Shown here: positions 8,390 through 16,238 of the stretch, one piece after another
How the letters are laid out: each line of letters opens with the position of its first letter
Numbering within the stretch: position 1 is the first letter of the stretch
Source of the DNA: Neisseria subflava
GTDB taxonomy: Bacteria; Pseudomonadota; Gammaproteobacteria; Burkholderiales; Neisseriaceae
Direction: 5' to 3'
Assembly (NCBI RefSeq): GCF_024205745.1
Contig: NZ_CP073117.1
Location: 1,240,001 to 1,304,000 of the forward strand
DNA: 64,000 nucleotides
The notes under the pieces: generated by a model
Database searches by the model: none
What the model saw: the letters and a program-made list of their open reading frames with translations, nothing else
Told to the model about the DNA's origin: nothing
Program-made: the position numbers and the translations under genes

Positions 8390-9547
8390 ATGAGCGATTT
8401 GTTCAAACATCCTGTATGGGCAATGGCCTTCCGCCCGTTTTATTCGTTGGCGGCTTTGTATGGCGCATTGTCTATATTGCTTTGGGGCTTTGGCTATCAG
8501 GGTACGCCTGAGTTGCCGGGTTTTTATTGGCATGCCCATGAAATGATTTGGGGCTACGCCGGATTGGTTGTCATTGCATTCTTGCTGACGGCCGTGGCAA
8601 CTTGGACTGGCCAGCCGCCCACGCGCGGTAAGGCGTTGGCAGGTTTGACCGCATTTTGGCTGCTTGCGCGTTTGTGTGTGTTTATTCCCGGCTGGGGTGC
8701 AACGGCAAGCGGCATATTCGGCACGATCTTTTTCTGGTATGGCGCGGTGTGCATGGCTTTGCCGGTAATCCGTTCTCAAAATAAGCGCAACTATGTTGCC
8801 GTATTTGCTATTTTTGTTTTGGGCGGCACCCATTTTGCGTTCCATATGAAAATGCAGCCGTTTGATGCCATTGCGTTGATGACCGGTTTGCAATCCGGTT
8901 TGATTATGGTGGCCGGTTTTATCGGTTTGATCGGTATGCGGATTATCTCGTTCTTTACGTCCAAACGTTTGAACGTGCCGCAAATTCCCAGCCCTCAATG
9001 GGTAGCGCACGCATCGCTTTGGCTGCCTATGCTGATTGCTATGATGATGGCTCATAACATATTGCCGGGATTGGCCGCTTTGTTCTCTATTGCTGCCGGT
9101 GCGATTTTTACCGTGCAGGTGTACCGTTGGTGGTATAAAGCCGTACTGAAAGAGCCTATGCTTTGGATTTTGTTTGCCGGCTATCTGTTTACAGGCTTGG
9201 GCTTGATTGCGGTCGGTATTTCTTATTGGATTCCAAGCTTCTTGAATCTGGGCGTACACCTTATCGGCGTTGGCGGTATCGGCGTGCTGACTTTGGGTAT
9301 GATGGCACGAACTGCGCTTGGCCATACCGGCAACTCTATTTATCCGCCGCCTAAAGTGGTTCCTGTCGCCTTTTGGCTGATGATTGCCGCAACGGTTATC
9401 CGTGTTTTGGCTACCTTTGTGAGCGGTACGGCATACACGCACAGTATCCGTTGCTCCGCCGCTTTGTTCGCCGTATCTCTGCTGTTGTACGCATGGAAAT
9501 ATATTCCTTGGTTGATCCGTCCGCGTTCGGATGGTCGTCCGGGTTAA
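8390..9547 (+). CDS. nnrS: NnrS family haem-copper membrane protein
   Basis: 385-residue polytopic inner-membrane protein with about twelve hydrophobic helices. The opening FKHPVWAMAFRPFYSLAALYG and the FYWHAHEMIWGYAG motif are characteristic of NnrS, whose conserved histidines are thought to bind haem and copper. NnrS relieves nitrosative stress and is often NsrR-controlled, which fits nsrR 0.6 kb away. The ATG at 8390 follows GGAACC; the frame opens further upstream only through the DUS hairpin. The IS element starts 23 bp after its stop and separates the gene from its probable terminator. Confidence 0.88.
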   Translation: MSDLFKHPVWAMAFRPFYSLAALYGALSILLWGFGYQGTPELPGFYWHAHEMIWGYAGLVVIAFLLTAVATWTGQPPTRGKALAGLTAFWLLARLCVFIPGWGATASGIFGTIFFWYGAVCMALPVIRSQNKRNYVAVFAIFVLGGTHFAFHMKMQPFDAIALMTGLQSGLIMVAGFIGLIGMRIISFFTSKRLNVPQIPSPQWVAHASLWLPMLIAMMMAHNILPGLAALFSIAAGAIFTVQVYRWWYKAVLKEPMLWILFAGYLFTGLGLIAVGISYWIPSFLNLGVHLIGVGGIGVLTLGMMARTALGHTGNSIYPPPKVVPVAFWLMIAATVIRVLATFVSGTAYTHSIRCSAALFAVSLLLYAWKYIPWLIRPRSDGRPG

Positions 9548-9570
9548 CGGTTTGGCAAAATGAAAAGGCC

Positions 9571-10789
9571 GAGACCTTTGCAAAATTCCCCAAAATCCCC
9601 TAAATTCCCACCAAGACATTTAGGGGATTTCTCATGAGCACCTTCTTCCAGCAAACCGCCCAAGTCATGATCGCCAAACACATCGACCGTTTCCCACTAT
9701 TGAAGTTGGATCAGGTGATTGATTGGCAGCCGATCGAACAATACCTGAATCGTCAAAGAACCCGTTACCTTAGAGACCACCGCGGCCGTCCCGCCTATCC
9801 CCTGTTGTCCATGTTCAAAGCTATCCTGCTCGGACAATGGCACAGCCTCTCCGATCCCGAACTCGAACACAGCCTCATCACCCGCATCGATTTCAACCTG
9901 TTTTGCCGTTTTGACGAACTGAGCATCCCCGATTACAGCACCTTATGCCGCTACCGCAACTGGCTGGCGCAAGACGACACCCTGTCCGAATTGCTGGAAC
10001 TGATTAACCGCCAACTGACCGAAAAAGGCCTAAAAGTAGAGAAAGCATCCGCCGCCGTCATTGACGCCACCATTATCCAGACCGCCGGCAGCAAACAGCG
10101 CCAGGCCATAGAAGTCGACGAGGAAGGACAAGTCAGCGGCCAAACCACACCGAGTAAAGACAGCGATGCCCGTTGGATAAAGAAAAACGGCCTCTACAGA
10201 CTCGGTTACAAACAACATACCCGTACCGATGCGGAAGGCTATATCGAGAAACTGCACATTACCCCCGCCAATGCCCATGAGTGCAAACATCTGTCGCCTT
10301 TGTTGGAAGGCTTGCCCAAAGGTACAACCGTCTATGCCGACAAAGGCTATGACAGTGAGGAAAACCGTCAATATCTGGAAGAGCGTCGACTGCAGGACGG
10401 CATTATGCGCAAAGCCCACCGTAAACATCCGCTGACGGAAGCGCAAACCAAACGCAACCGATATTTGTCGAAGACCCGTTATGTGGTCGAACAAAGCTTC
10501 GGTACGCTGCACCGTAAATTCCGCTATGCGCGGGCAGCCTATTTCGGGCTGCTCAAAGTGAGTGCGCAAAGCCATCTGAAGGCGATGTGTTTGAACCTTT
10601 TGAAAGCCGCCAACAGGCTAAGTGCGCCTGTTGCTGCCTAAAAGGCGGCCGGATGCCTGATTGATCAGGTATCCAAGGGGGATTAAGGGGGTGTCTGAGT
10701 AGAATCAGTGGATATTCGAAACAAAAACAGCCGAAAACCTGTGTTTGGATTTCGGCTGTTTGGGGGAAAAGGAATTTTGCAAAGGTCTC
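9571..10789 (+). mobile_element. IS5-family insertion sequence, IS1106-like, complete
   Basis: About 1219 bp bounded by inverted ends: GAGACCTTTGCAAAATTCCC at 9571-9590 and its near-perfect reverse complement ending at 10789. One intact transposase gene fills most of it. A perfect 5-bp repeat AGGCC (9566-9570 and 10790-10794) flanks it and is probably the target duplication. A hairpin (AACAGCCGAAA and partner, about 10727-10760) lies near the right end. The intact ends and open frame suggest a recent arrival. Confidence 0.88.
9634..10641 (+). CDS. IS5-family transposase (IS1106-like)
   Basis: 335-residue DDE transposase. It has an N-terminal IS5-type DNA-binding domain (about 40-110, including HRGRPAYPLLSMFKAILLGQW) and a catalytic domain with the expected acidic residues in AAVIDATIIQT, TVYADKGYDSEEN and RYVVEQSFGTLHRKFRY. 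The frame is uninterrupted and of usual length. I relate it to IS1106 of meningococcus from memory of the protein sequence. Codon use is like that of the host. Confidence 0.93.
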   Translation: MSTFFQQTAQVMIAKHIDRFPLLKLDQVIDWQPIEQYLNRQRTRYLRDHRGRPAYPLLSMFKAILLGQWHSLSDPELEHSLITRIDFNLFCRFDELSIPDYSTLCRYRNWLAQDDTLSELLELINRQLTEKGLKVEKASAAVIDATIIQTAGSKQRQAIEVDEEGQVSGQTTPSKDSDARWIKKNGLYRLGYKQHTRTDAEGYIEKLHITPANAHECKHLSPLLEGLPKGTTVYADKGYDSEENRQYLEERRLQDGIMRKAHRKHPLTEAQTKRNRYLSKTRYVVEQSFGTLHRKFRYARAAYFGLLKVSAQSHLKAMCLNLLKAANRLSAPVAA

Positions 10790-10817
10790 AGGCCGTCTGA
10801 AAAGTTTCAGACGGCCT
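10790..10817 (+). terminator. DUS hairpin, probable original nnrS terminator displaced by the IS
   Basis: AGGCCGTCTGAA (10790-10801) and its reverse complement (10806-10817) abut the right end of the IS. Removing the IS and one AGGCC copy would place this hairpin about 18 bp after the nnrS stop. Confidence 0.75.
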
Positions 10818-10835
10818 TTATTTATTGATAATAAA

Positions 10836-10864
10836 AAAGCCTTTCAAAGTATGAAAGGCTTTTA
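10836..10864 (-). terminator. Terminator of tRNA-Arg
   Basis: AAAGCCTTTC and GAAAGGCTTT form a 10-bp stem just downstream, on the minus strand, of tRNA-Arg; A/T runs on both sides make it potentially bidirectional. Confidence 0.65.
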
Positions 10865-10873
10865 TTGAAACTG

Positions 10874-10948
10874 TGGCCTCGCCAACAGGAATCGAACCTG
10901 TATTTTACGCTTAGGAGGCATACGTTCTATCCGTTGAACTATGGCGAG
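10874..10948 (-). tRNA. tRNA-Arg (anticodon CCT)
   Basis: Minus-strand 75-nt cloverleaf with encoded CCA. Acceptor CTCGCCA/TGGCGAG with discriminator G, D stem GTTC/GAAC, anticodon stem TATGC/GCGTA with loop CTCCTAA (CCT, reading AGG), T stem ACAGG/CCTGT. Confidence 0.92.
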
Positions 10949-10966
10949 GCGTTAAAGGAGGGGATT

Positions 10967-11413
10967 TTAAACCTTTCCGGCAAAAAAAGACAATAAGCCG
11001 GCGGCAATCAAAGGGCCGACCGGGATACCGCCGACAAAAGCAACGCCGATGACGGTGCCGATTAATAATCCGGTTACCAAAACAGGCTGTTCGCTCATCA
11101 ATGGAACGCCGCGTCCGGCAAGCCAAGCGACGAAGATGCCGATAAGGACGGCGGCAATCATTTTGAAATTGAGAAACTCGGACAGCGGCGGAATCTGTAT
11201 TTTGCCTGAAACCAGCGGACTCAATACGCCGATGGTCAGTATAATAATGCCCACTTGCAAGCCGTGTTTTTCCACGAAGGGAATGTATTGCGACAAAGCG
11301 GTTTGCTGCATCAGCAATAAGACGGCCGCCGAAATCGTAATCGAGTTGTTGTTACTGACAACGCCCAAAAAAATCAGCGTAACCAGAAACAAAGGGACAA
11401 AGCTGAAATTCAT
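10967..11413 (-). CDS. DUF441 (UPF0756) membrane protein
   Basis: 148-residue inner-membrane protein with about four hydrophobic helices (near 5-22, 25-42, 53-70 and 85-145). The pattern [20 protein letters not shown] and the C-terminal [20 protein letters not shown] are typical of the DUF441/YeaL family, which has no established function. It starts four bases after the ispB stop on the same strand, so it is the second gene of an ispB transcript. Confidence 0.85.
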   Translation of the reverse strand: MNFSFVPLFLVTLIFLGVVSNNNSITISAAVLLLMQQTALSQYIPFVEKHGLQVGIIILTIGVLSPLVSGKIQIPPLSEFLNFKMIAAVLIGIFVAWLAGRGVPLMSEQPVLVTGLLIGTVIGVAFVGGIPVGPLIAAGLLSFFAGKV

Positions 11414-11417
11414 CGGA

Positions 11418-12392
11418 TTAAGATACTCGGGCCAAGGATTCTTTTGCCAGTTGAATCATGGCTTCTTTGACTTCGCTATCAGGCAACACGTCCAATGAAG
11501 CGATGGCTTTGTCGACGGCTTTTTTCGCCTCGGAAATCGAATACGGCAAAGCGTCGGAGTTGACGACATAGTCGTGGATTTTTTCAAAATAGCTGCGGTC
11601 GGCATTTTCCAAAGCGTGGCGCACATCGTTGGCTGCCTGCTCGGAGCCGTTTCTTATCAGGTAAATCAATGGCAGGGTAGGTTTGCCTTCTGCCAAATCG
11701 TCGCCGACGTTTTTGCCGATTTCTTCGGTTTCGCCTGAATAGTCCAATACATCATCAATGATTTGGAAAGCCGTACCGACGTACATACCGTAGTCTTTCA
11801 AGGCTTGCTCGTGTTCGGGGGAAGCCTTGCCCAAAATTGCGCCGACTTGCGCTGCCGCTTCAAACAGTTTTGCTGTTTTGTATTGGATAACTTGGACGTA
11901 TTGCTCTTCGGTAATATCGGTATTGCCGATGTTCATCAGCTGCATGACTTCGCCTTCGGCGATGATGTTGGTCGCGTCTGCCATCACTTCCAAAATACGC
12001 ATGCTGCCCGAACCAACCATCAGTTGGAAGGCACGTGTATATAGGAAGTCGCCGACCAAAACAGCCGCCGCGTTGCCGAAGAGGTTGTTTGCGGTTTTAC
12101 GGCCGCGGCGCAACTCGCTTTCATCGACGACATCGTCGTGCAGGAGGGTGGAGGTGTGGATGAATTCCACCATTGCTGCCAGCGAGTACAGTTTTTCATC
12201 GTCATGCCCGACTGCTTTGCCTGCCAAAATGGTAATAATCGGACGCAGGCGTTTACCGCCCGCGCTGATGATGTATGTGCCGATTTGCGAAATCAGCGCG
12301 ACATCGGATTGAACAGCTTGGTTGATGACCGCATTAACTTTGGCAAGGTCATCGGGCAGGTGGCGTTGGAAGTAAGGCAGGTTTTCGAGCAT
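11418..12392 (-). CDS. ispB: Octaprenyl diphosphate synthase
   Basis: 324-residue cytoplasmic trans-prenyltransferase making the octaprenyl tail of ubiquinone-8 by adding isopentenyl diphosphate units. Both aspartate-rich metal-binding motifs are present: [15 protein letters not shown] and [12 protein letters not shown]. The start at 12392 (MLENLPYF) follows the family; upstream residues in frame look non-coding. Divergence from rplU-rpmA is the same arrangement as in E. coli, which supports the IspB call. The DUF441 gene follows. Confidence 0.92.
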   Translation of the reverse strand: MLENLPYFQRHLPDDLAKVNAVINQAVQSDVALISQIGTYIISAGGKRLRPIITILAGKAVGHDDEKLYSLAAMVEFIHTSTLLHDDVVDESELRRGRKTANNLFGNAAAVLVGDFLYTRAFQLMVGSGSMRILEVMADATNIIAEGEVMQLMNIGNTDITEEQYVQVIQYKTAKLFEAAAQVGAILGKASPEHEQALKDYGMYVGTAFQIIDDVLDYSGETEEIGKNVGDDLAEGKPTLPLIYLIRNGSEQAANDVRHALENADRSYFEKIHDYVVNSDALPYSISEAKKAVDKAIASLDVLPDSEVKEAMIQLAKESLARVS

Positions 12393-12570
12393 AAAACATT
12401 CTCTGTTGACAAAACGGAGCGGGGCTCCAATGAATCTGTTTAAACCCGTACATTCGGTCGGGGTAATAACGTTGCATAAAGATATCAGCAATCCAGCGCG
12501 TGATTATATCAGTTAAAAAGCATGCAACATATCTTTCAGACGGCCTTTTCACTTGTAAATAAAATAAATT

Positions 12571-12599
12571 TTGACAAAACAGGCAAATAGAAATAGAAT
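12571..12599 (+). promoter_or_regulatory. Strong promoter of rplU-rpmA
   Basis: TTGACA (12571-12576), a 17-nt spacer and TAGAAT (12594-12599): a near-consensus sigma-70 promoter as expected for ribosomal protein genes. Confidence 0.8.
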
Positions 12600-12605
12600 A
12601 GCTCG

Positions 12606-12626
12606 TTCCGCACATGGTGTGCGGAA
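12606..12626 (+). promoter_or_regulatory. Perfect leader hairpin of rplU mRNA
   Basis: TTCCGCACA and TGTGCGGAA form a perfect 9-bp stem with a 3-nt loop at about +1 of the transcript, 19 nt before the rplU ribosome binding site. There is no T-run, so it is a leader structure rather than a terminator. It could stabilise the mRNA or bind L21; the role is inference. Confidence 0.6.
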
Positions 12627-12654
12627 TGTTAACCTAATTCTCATGGAGTTGAGT

Positions 12655-12963
12655 ATGTACGCGGTCGTAAAAACCGGCGGTAAACAATATAAAGTTTCCG
12701 TTGGCGAAAAATTGAAAGTAGAACAGATACCAGCCGAACTCGACAGCCAAATCGAACTGACTGAAGTTTTGATGATTGCTGACGGCGAATCTGTAAAAGT
12801 AGGCGCACCTTTTATCGAAGGCGCAAAAGTAACAGCTAAAGTCGTTGCTCATGGTCGTGGCGAGAAAGTACGTATTTTCAAAATGCGTCGTCGCAAACAC
12901 TACCAAAAACGCCAAGGCCATCGCCAAAATTTCACCCAAATCGAAATCGTGGCAATCGCCTAA
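12655..12963 (+). CDS. rplU: 50S ribosomal protein L21
   Basis: 102-residue large-subunit protein that contacts 23S r[17 protein letters not shown] at the start and the basic C-terminal [20 protein letters not shown] are family hallmarks. The ATG at 12655 has GGAG seven bases upstream. It is the first gene of rplU-rpmA, from a strong promoter with a leader hairpin. Length is standard. Confidence 0.96.
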   Translation: MYAVVKTGGKQYKVSVGEKLKVEQIPAELDSQIELTEVLMIADGESVKVGAPFIEGAKVTAKVVAHGRGEKVRIFKMRRRKHYQKRQGHRQNFTQIEIVAIA

Positions 12964-12990
12964 TTTCAAGTAAGTTCAGGAGTATTACAA

Positions 12991-13263
12991 ATGGCAAGTA
13001 AAAAAGCAGGCGGTAGCACCCGCAACGGTCGCGATTCAGAAGCCAAACGCTTGGGCGTTAAAGCCTACGGCAACGAGCTGATTCCGGCAGGCTCTATCAT
13101 CGTTCGTCAACGTGGTACTAAATTCCACGCAGGTGACAACGTAGGCATGGGCAAAGACCACACTTTGTTTGCTAAAGTCGACGGTTACGTTGAATTCAAA
13201 ACCAAAGGCGCGCTGAACCGTAAAACCGTCAGCATCCGTCCTTACACCGGTTCTGAAGAATAA
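12991..13263 (+). CDS. rpmA: 50S ribosomal protein L27
   Basis: 90-residue ribosomal protein whose N-terminal tail reaches the peptidyl transferase centre. [20 protein letters not shown] and the [20 protein letters not shown] segment are diagnostic. It follows rplU by 27 bp with an AGGAG ribosome binding site. There is no N-terminal extension of the type cleaved in Firmicutes. Confidence 0.96.
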   Translation: MASKKAGGSTRNGRDSEAKRLGVKAYGNELIPAGSIIVRQRGTKFHAGDNVGMGKDHTLFAKVDGYVEFKTKGALNRKTVSIRPYTGSEE

Positions 13264-13279
13264 TCGTTTTACGATTGAA

Positions 13280-13310
13280 AGCCGCATTCCTTTTCGGAAT
13301 GCGGTTTTTG
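13280..13310 (+). terminator. Intrinsic terminator after rpmA
   Basis: CCGCATTCC and GGAATGCGG form a 9-bp GC-rich stem followed by TTTTTG. Confidence 0.85.
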
Positions 13311-13537
13311 TTTATTTGACGGTTTTGTCTGTTTGATAAAATCTGTATGTCGTGAAGCTTGATTTATATTAAGGCCAAAGTAAAAACGTGCTTATAATCG
13401 ATGGCCTTTGTTTTATTCTATCAACTCTTTCTATATAATCTATCAAATGCCTTTGATTTACCCTCTTGTAGCTAAACACAGTAAACTTAAGGCCGTCTGA
13501 AAAAATCCGTATCAGTTGAATACAAGGAATTCCTCCC

Positions 13538-14722
13538 ATGAGCTTACACAGTGATATTCTCGTCGTCGGCGCAGGCCCTGCCGGATTAAGTTTTGCCGCA
13601 GAGTTGGCCGGAAGCGGTTTGAACATAACCCTGATTGAAAGAAGTCCTTTAGAAGTGTTGCAAAATCCGCCGTATGACGGCCGTGAAATCGCACTGACGC
13701 ATCTGTCGCGCGAAATCATGCAGCGATTGGGTATGTGGGATTTGATTCCAAAAGACGAAATTTATCCTTTGCGCGATGCCAAAGTGTTGAATGGTCATTC
13801 CGATTACCAGCTCCATTTCCCGCAACCGACTCAGGCGCGCGGCGAGCCTGCGGACTGCTTGGGCTATTTGATCTCCAACCACAATATCCGCAAAGCCGCT
13901 TATGAAGTCGTGTCCAAATTGAACAACGTGAAAATTCTGACCGGCACCAATGTTAAAGAAGTCAAAACTTCTGACGATGAGGCGCAAGTTATTTTGGAAA
14001 GCGGCGAAGTATTGACCGGCCGTCTGTTGTTGGCCGCCGATAGCCGCTTCTCGCAAACGCGCCGTCAATTGGGCATTTCTTCCGATATGCACGATTACAG
14101 CCGTACCATGTTTGTGTGCCGCATGAAGCATACTTTGTCCAACCTGCATACTGCATATGAATGCTTCCACTACGGCCGTACCATTGCATTGCTGCCTTTG
14201 GAAGAACACTTGACCAATACAGTGATTACGGTGGACAGCGATAAAGCCGAAACGATTAAAAACATGTCGCCGGAAGAATTGGCAGCCAGCGTGAAAGAGC
14301 AACTCAAAGGCCGTTTGGGCGATATGGAATTGGTCAGCACCATTCACAATTATCCTTTGGTCGGTATGATTGCCCAACGGTTCTATGGCAAACGCAGCGC
14401 GTTGATCGGCGATGCCGCAGTCGGTATGCATCCGGTTACTGCGCACGGCTTCAACTTGGGTCTGGCAAGTGCCGATCTTTTGGCTAAATTGGTTCTCGAA
14501 GCCGAGCAACGCGGTCAGGATATTGGTGCGAAGAGCCTGCTGGAAAAATACAGCACCAAGCATATGTTCCACGCCCATCCGATTTACCACGGCACTAATA
14601 TGCTGCTGAAACTCTTTACCAATGAAACTGCTCCGGCGAAACTGTTGCGCGGTTTGGTATTGCGTGCAAGCAATAACTTCCCGCCGCTGAAAAAACTGAT
14701 TACCAAACAATTAACCGGTTAA
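13538..14722 (+). CDS. ubiM: FAD-dependent ubiquinone-biosynthesis hydroxylase, probably UbiM
   Basis: 394-residue flavoprotein monooxygenase of the UbiH/UbiF/Coq6 family. It has an FAD motif at about residues 6-34 (DILVVGAGPAGLSFAAELA), a DG-type motif in LLLAADSRFSQTRRQLG and the second FAD motif ALIGDAAVGMHPVTAHGFNLGL. Neisseria is known to use one broad enzyme, UbiM, for ring hydroxylations in ubiquinone synthesis. I assign UbiM on genus and family; the exact regioselectivity cannot be read from the sequence. An AAGGA ribosome binding site precedes it and a DUS occurs upstream. It ends at a DUS hairpin shared with yhhQ. Confidence 0.82.
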   Translation: MSLHSDILVVGAGPAGLSFAAELAGSGLNITLIERSPLEVLQNPPYDGREIALTHLSREIMQRLGMWDLIPKDEIYPLRDAKVLNGHSDYQLHFPQPTQARGEPADCLGYLISNHNIRKAAYEVVSKLNNVKILTGTNVKEVKTSDDEAQVILESGEVLTGRLLLAADSRFSQTRRQLGISSDMHDYSRTMFVCRMKHTLSNLHTAYECFHYGRTIALLPLEEHLTNTVITVDSDKAETIKNMSPEELAASVKEQLKGRLGDMELVSTIHNYPLVGMIAQRFYGKRSALIGDAAVGMHPVTAHGFNLGLASADLLAKLVLEAEQRGQDIGAKSLLEKYSTKHMFHAHPIYHGTNMLLKLFTNETAPAKLLRGLVLRASNNFPPLKKLITKQLTG

Positions 14723-14738
14723 TTGTTTAAAACATAAA

Positions 14739-14772
14739 AGGCCGTCTGAACGATTAAAGTTTCAGACGGCCT
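14739..14772. terminator. Bidirectional DUS hairpin between ubiM and yhhQ
   Basis: AGGCCGTCTGAA (14739-14750) and its inverse (14761-14772) sit between convergent genes and can serve both. Confidence 0.8.
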
Positions 14773-14789
14773 TGTTTTTTATCTATTGT

Positions 14790-15467
14790 TTATTTGGCTA
14801 AAACCGATTCGGGCATTTCTTGACGGACGTTTAAGGAAGTCAGTTTTTTGGTCAAGATGCTCAATACGATGCCGTAGGCAGGCAGGAAGAAGAGGGTGCA
14901 GATGGCAAGTTTGAACAGATAATCAACAAATGCGATGCTCTGCCAGTTTGCCGCCATAAATTCATCGTTGCTCGCGTAAAAGGCAACGGCGAAAAACACC
15001 AGCGTATCCAAAGCGTTGCCGACCACGGTGGAAGCGGTGGGGGCAATCCACCATGATTTCAGACGGCGTAATCTGTTGAACACAAAAATATCGAGGATTT
15101 GTCCAAGCGCATAGGCGGAAAAGCTGGCCAATGCGATGCGGCCGACGAAGATGTTAAATTCAGTTAACGATGCCCAGCCTGTCCAGTTGCCGTCATGAAA
15201 GAGGACGGAGAAGACGTAAGAGAGCAGCAGGGCGGGGAACATCACCCAAAAAATAATCCGTCTCGCCAACGGCGCGCCGAAAATGCGCACGGTCAGGTCG
15301 GTAGCGAGGAAGATAAAGGGGAAGGAAAATGCGCCCCAAGTGGTAAAAATACCGAAAATTTGAAAGGGGAACTGTACCAGATAGTTGCTGGCGGCAATAA
15401 TAAAAATATGGAAAAGCACCAGCCAGAAGAGCGCTTTCTTCTGCTGTGCGGCAGTAAATTCGTACAT
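14790..15467 (-). CDS. yhhQ: Queuosine-precursor transporter (YhhQ/QPTR, VUT family)
   Basis: 225-residue polytopic membrane protein with about six helices. The pattern FGIFTTWGAFSFPFIFLATDLTVRIFG and WWIAPTASTVVGNALDTLVFF identifies the VUT/YhhQ family, which imports preQ0/preQ1, intermediates of the tRNA nucleoside queuosine. It lies 102 bp downstream of queF on the same strand, which itself has a preQ1 riboswitch, so salvage and reduction of the same precursor are genetically linked. I saw no second riboswitch directly before this gene. A DUS and an AT-type DUS lie in the gap. Confidence 0.88.
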   Translation of the reverse strand: MYEFTAAQQKKALFWLVLFHIFIIAASNYLVQFPFQIFGIFTTWGAFSFPFIFLATDLTVRIFGAPLARRIIFWVMFPALLLSYVFSVLFHDGNWTGWASLTEFNIFVGRIALASFSAYALGQILDIFVFNRLRRLKSWWIAPTASTVVGNALDTLVFFAVAFYASNDEFMAANWQSIAFVDYLFKLAICTLFFLPAYGIVLSILTKKLTSLNVRQEMPESVLAK

Positions 15468-15569
15468 GGAAATCTTTCGGAAGTTTTTTCAGACGGCATG
15501 AAGCCTTGCGAGACCGTGCAATAAATAAAGTCGCGCAATAAAAAGGGCGGTTAGGCCGTCTGAACGGGA

Positions 15570-16043
15570 TTATTGTGCATCGTGTTTAAACAGGCGTTTG
15601 CGTGCCAAAGCTTCAAACTCTGTGCCTGCTTTGCCGTAGTTGGCAAACGGATGAATGGCGATGCCGCCGCGCGGTGTGAATTCGCCGAATACTTCGATGT
15701 ATTTCGGATCCATCAGGGCGATGAGGTCTTTCATGATGATGTTGACGCAGTCTTCATGGAAGTCGCCGTGGTTGCGGAAACTGAAGAGGTAGAGTTTCAG
15801 TGATTTGCTTTCCACCATTTTGATATGGGGAATGTAGCGGATGTAGATGGTGGCAAAGTCGGGCTGGCCGGTCATCGGGCAGAGGCTGGTGAACTCGGGG
15901 CAGACGAATTTGACGAAATAGTCGTTGTCGGGATGTTTGTTGTCGAACGCTTCCAAAATTTCAGGTGCGTATTCGCTCGGGTATTGGGTTTTCTGGTTGC
16001 CCAAAAGGGAGATACCTTGCAGCTCTTCGTTGTTGCGGGACAT
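15570..16043 (-). CDS. queF: NADPH-dependent 7-cyano-7-deazaguanine (preQ0) reductase
   Basis: 157-residue, short-form QueF that reduces the nitrile of preQ0 to the amine of preQ1 in queuosine synthesis. The catalytic Cys is in [12 protein letters not shown], and [16 protein letters not shown] carries the QueF signature. The partner acid is in the DFHEDCVN region. Translation starts at the ATG at 16043 with AAGGA seven bases upstream; that ribosome binding site forms the tail of a preQ1 riboswitch. yhhQ follows on the same strand. Confidence 0.94.
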   Translation of the reverse strand: MSRNNEELQGISLLGNQKTQYPSEYAPEILEAFDNKHPDNDYFVKFVCPEFTSLCPMTGQPDFATIYIRYIPHIKMVESKSLKLYLFSFRNHGDFHEDCVNIIMKDLIALMDPKYIEVFGEFTPRGGIAIHPFANYGKAGTEFEALARKRLFKHDAQ

Positions 16044-16050
16044 GAGGTTT

Positions 16051-16085
16051 CCTTAGTTTTTTAATGTGGGAGGTTTTCGAACCAC
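16051..16085 (-). promoter_or_regulatory. preQ1 class I riboswitch controlling queF
   Basis: On the minus strand the leader has a P1 stem GTGG/CCAC closing a loop that contains AACCTC, followed by ATTAAAAAACTAAGG. The A-rich tail and the final AAGG match preQ1-I aptamers. CCU in the loop can pair with AGG in the tail to form the pseudoknot, which hides the queF ribosome binding site. Ligand binding would thus shut off translation. Confidence 0.8.
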
Positions 16086-16238
16086 GGGGTGCGGATTGTA
16101 ATATAAATTGCATGGCTTGTGCGGATTTTATAGCGATGAATCAGCAGGATAGCTTTCAGACGGCCTGTTTTGTATTTTATGAAACCTGTTTTCCGCTTTA
16201 CAATAGCAACCAATCAACAGGCCGTCTGAAAGTTTTGT

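Noticed and set aside
8231-9619. A 462-codon minus-strand frame opposite nnrS
   Set aside because: It lies fully antisense to a well-supported membrane protein, has a composition rich in His, Arg and Gln typical of shadow frames, and has no recognisable domain.
15468-15569. Second preQ1 riboswitch before yhhQ
   Set aside because: The stretch contains CTGAAAAAACTTCCG but no P1 stem or matching loop, so the similarity is only an A-run next to a DUS.
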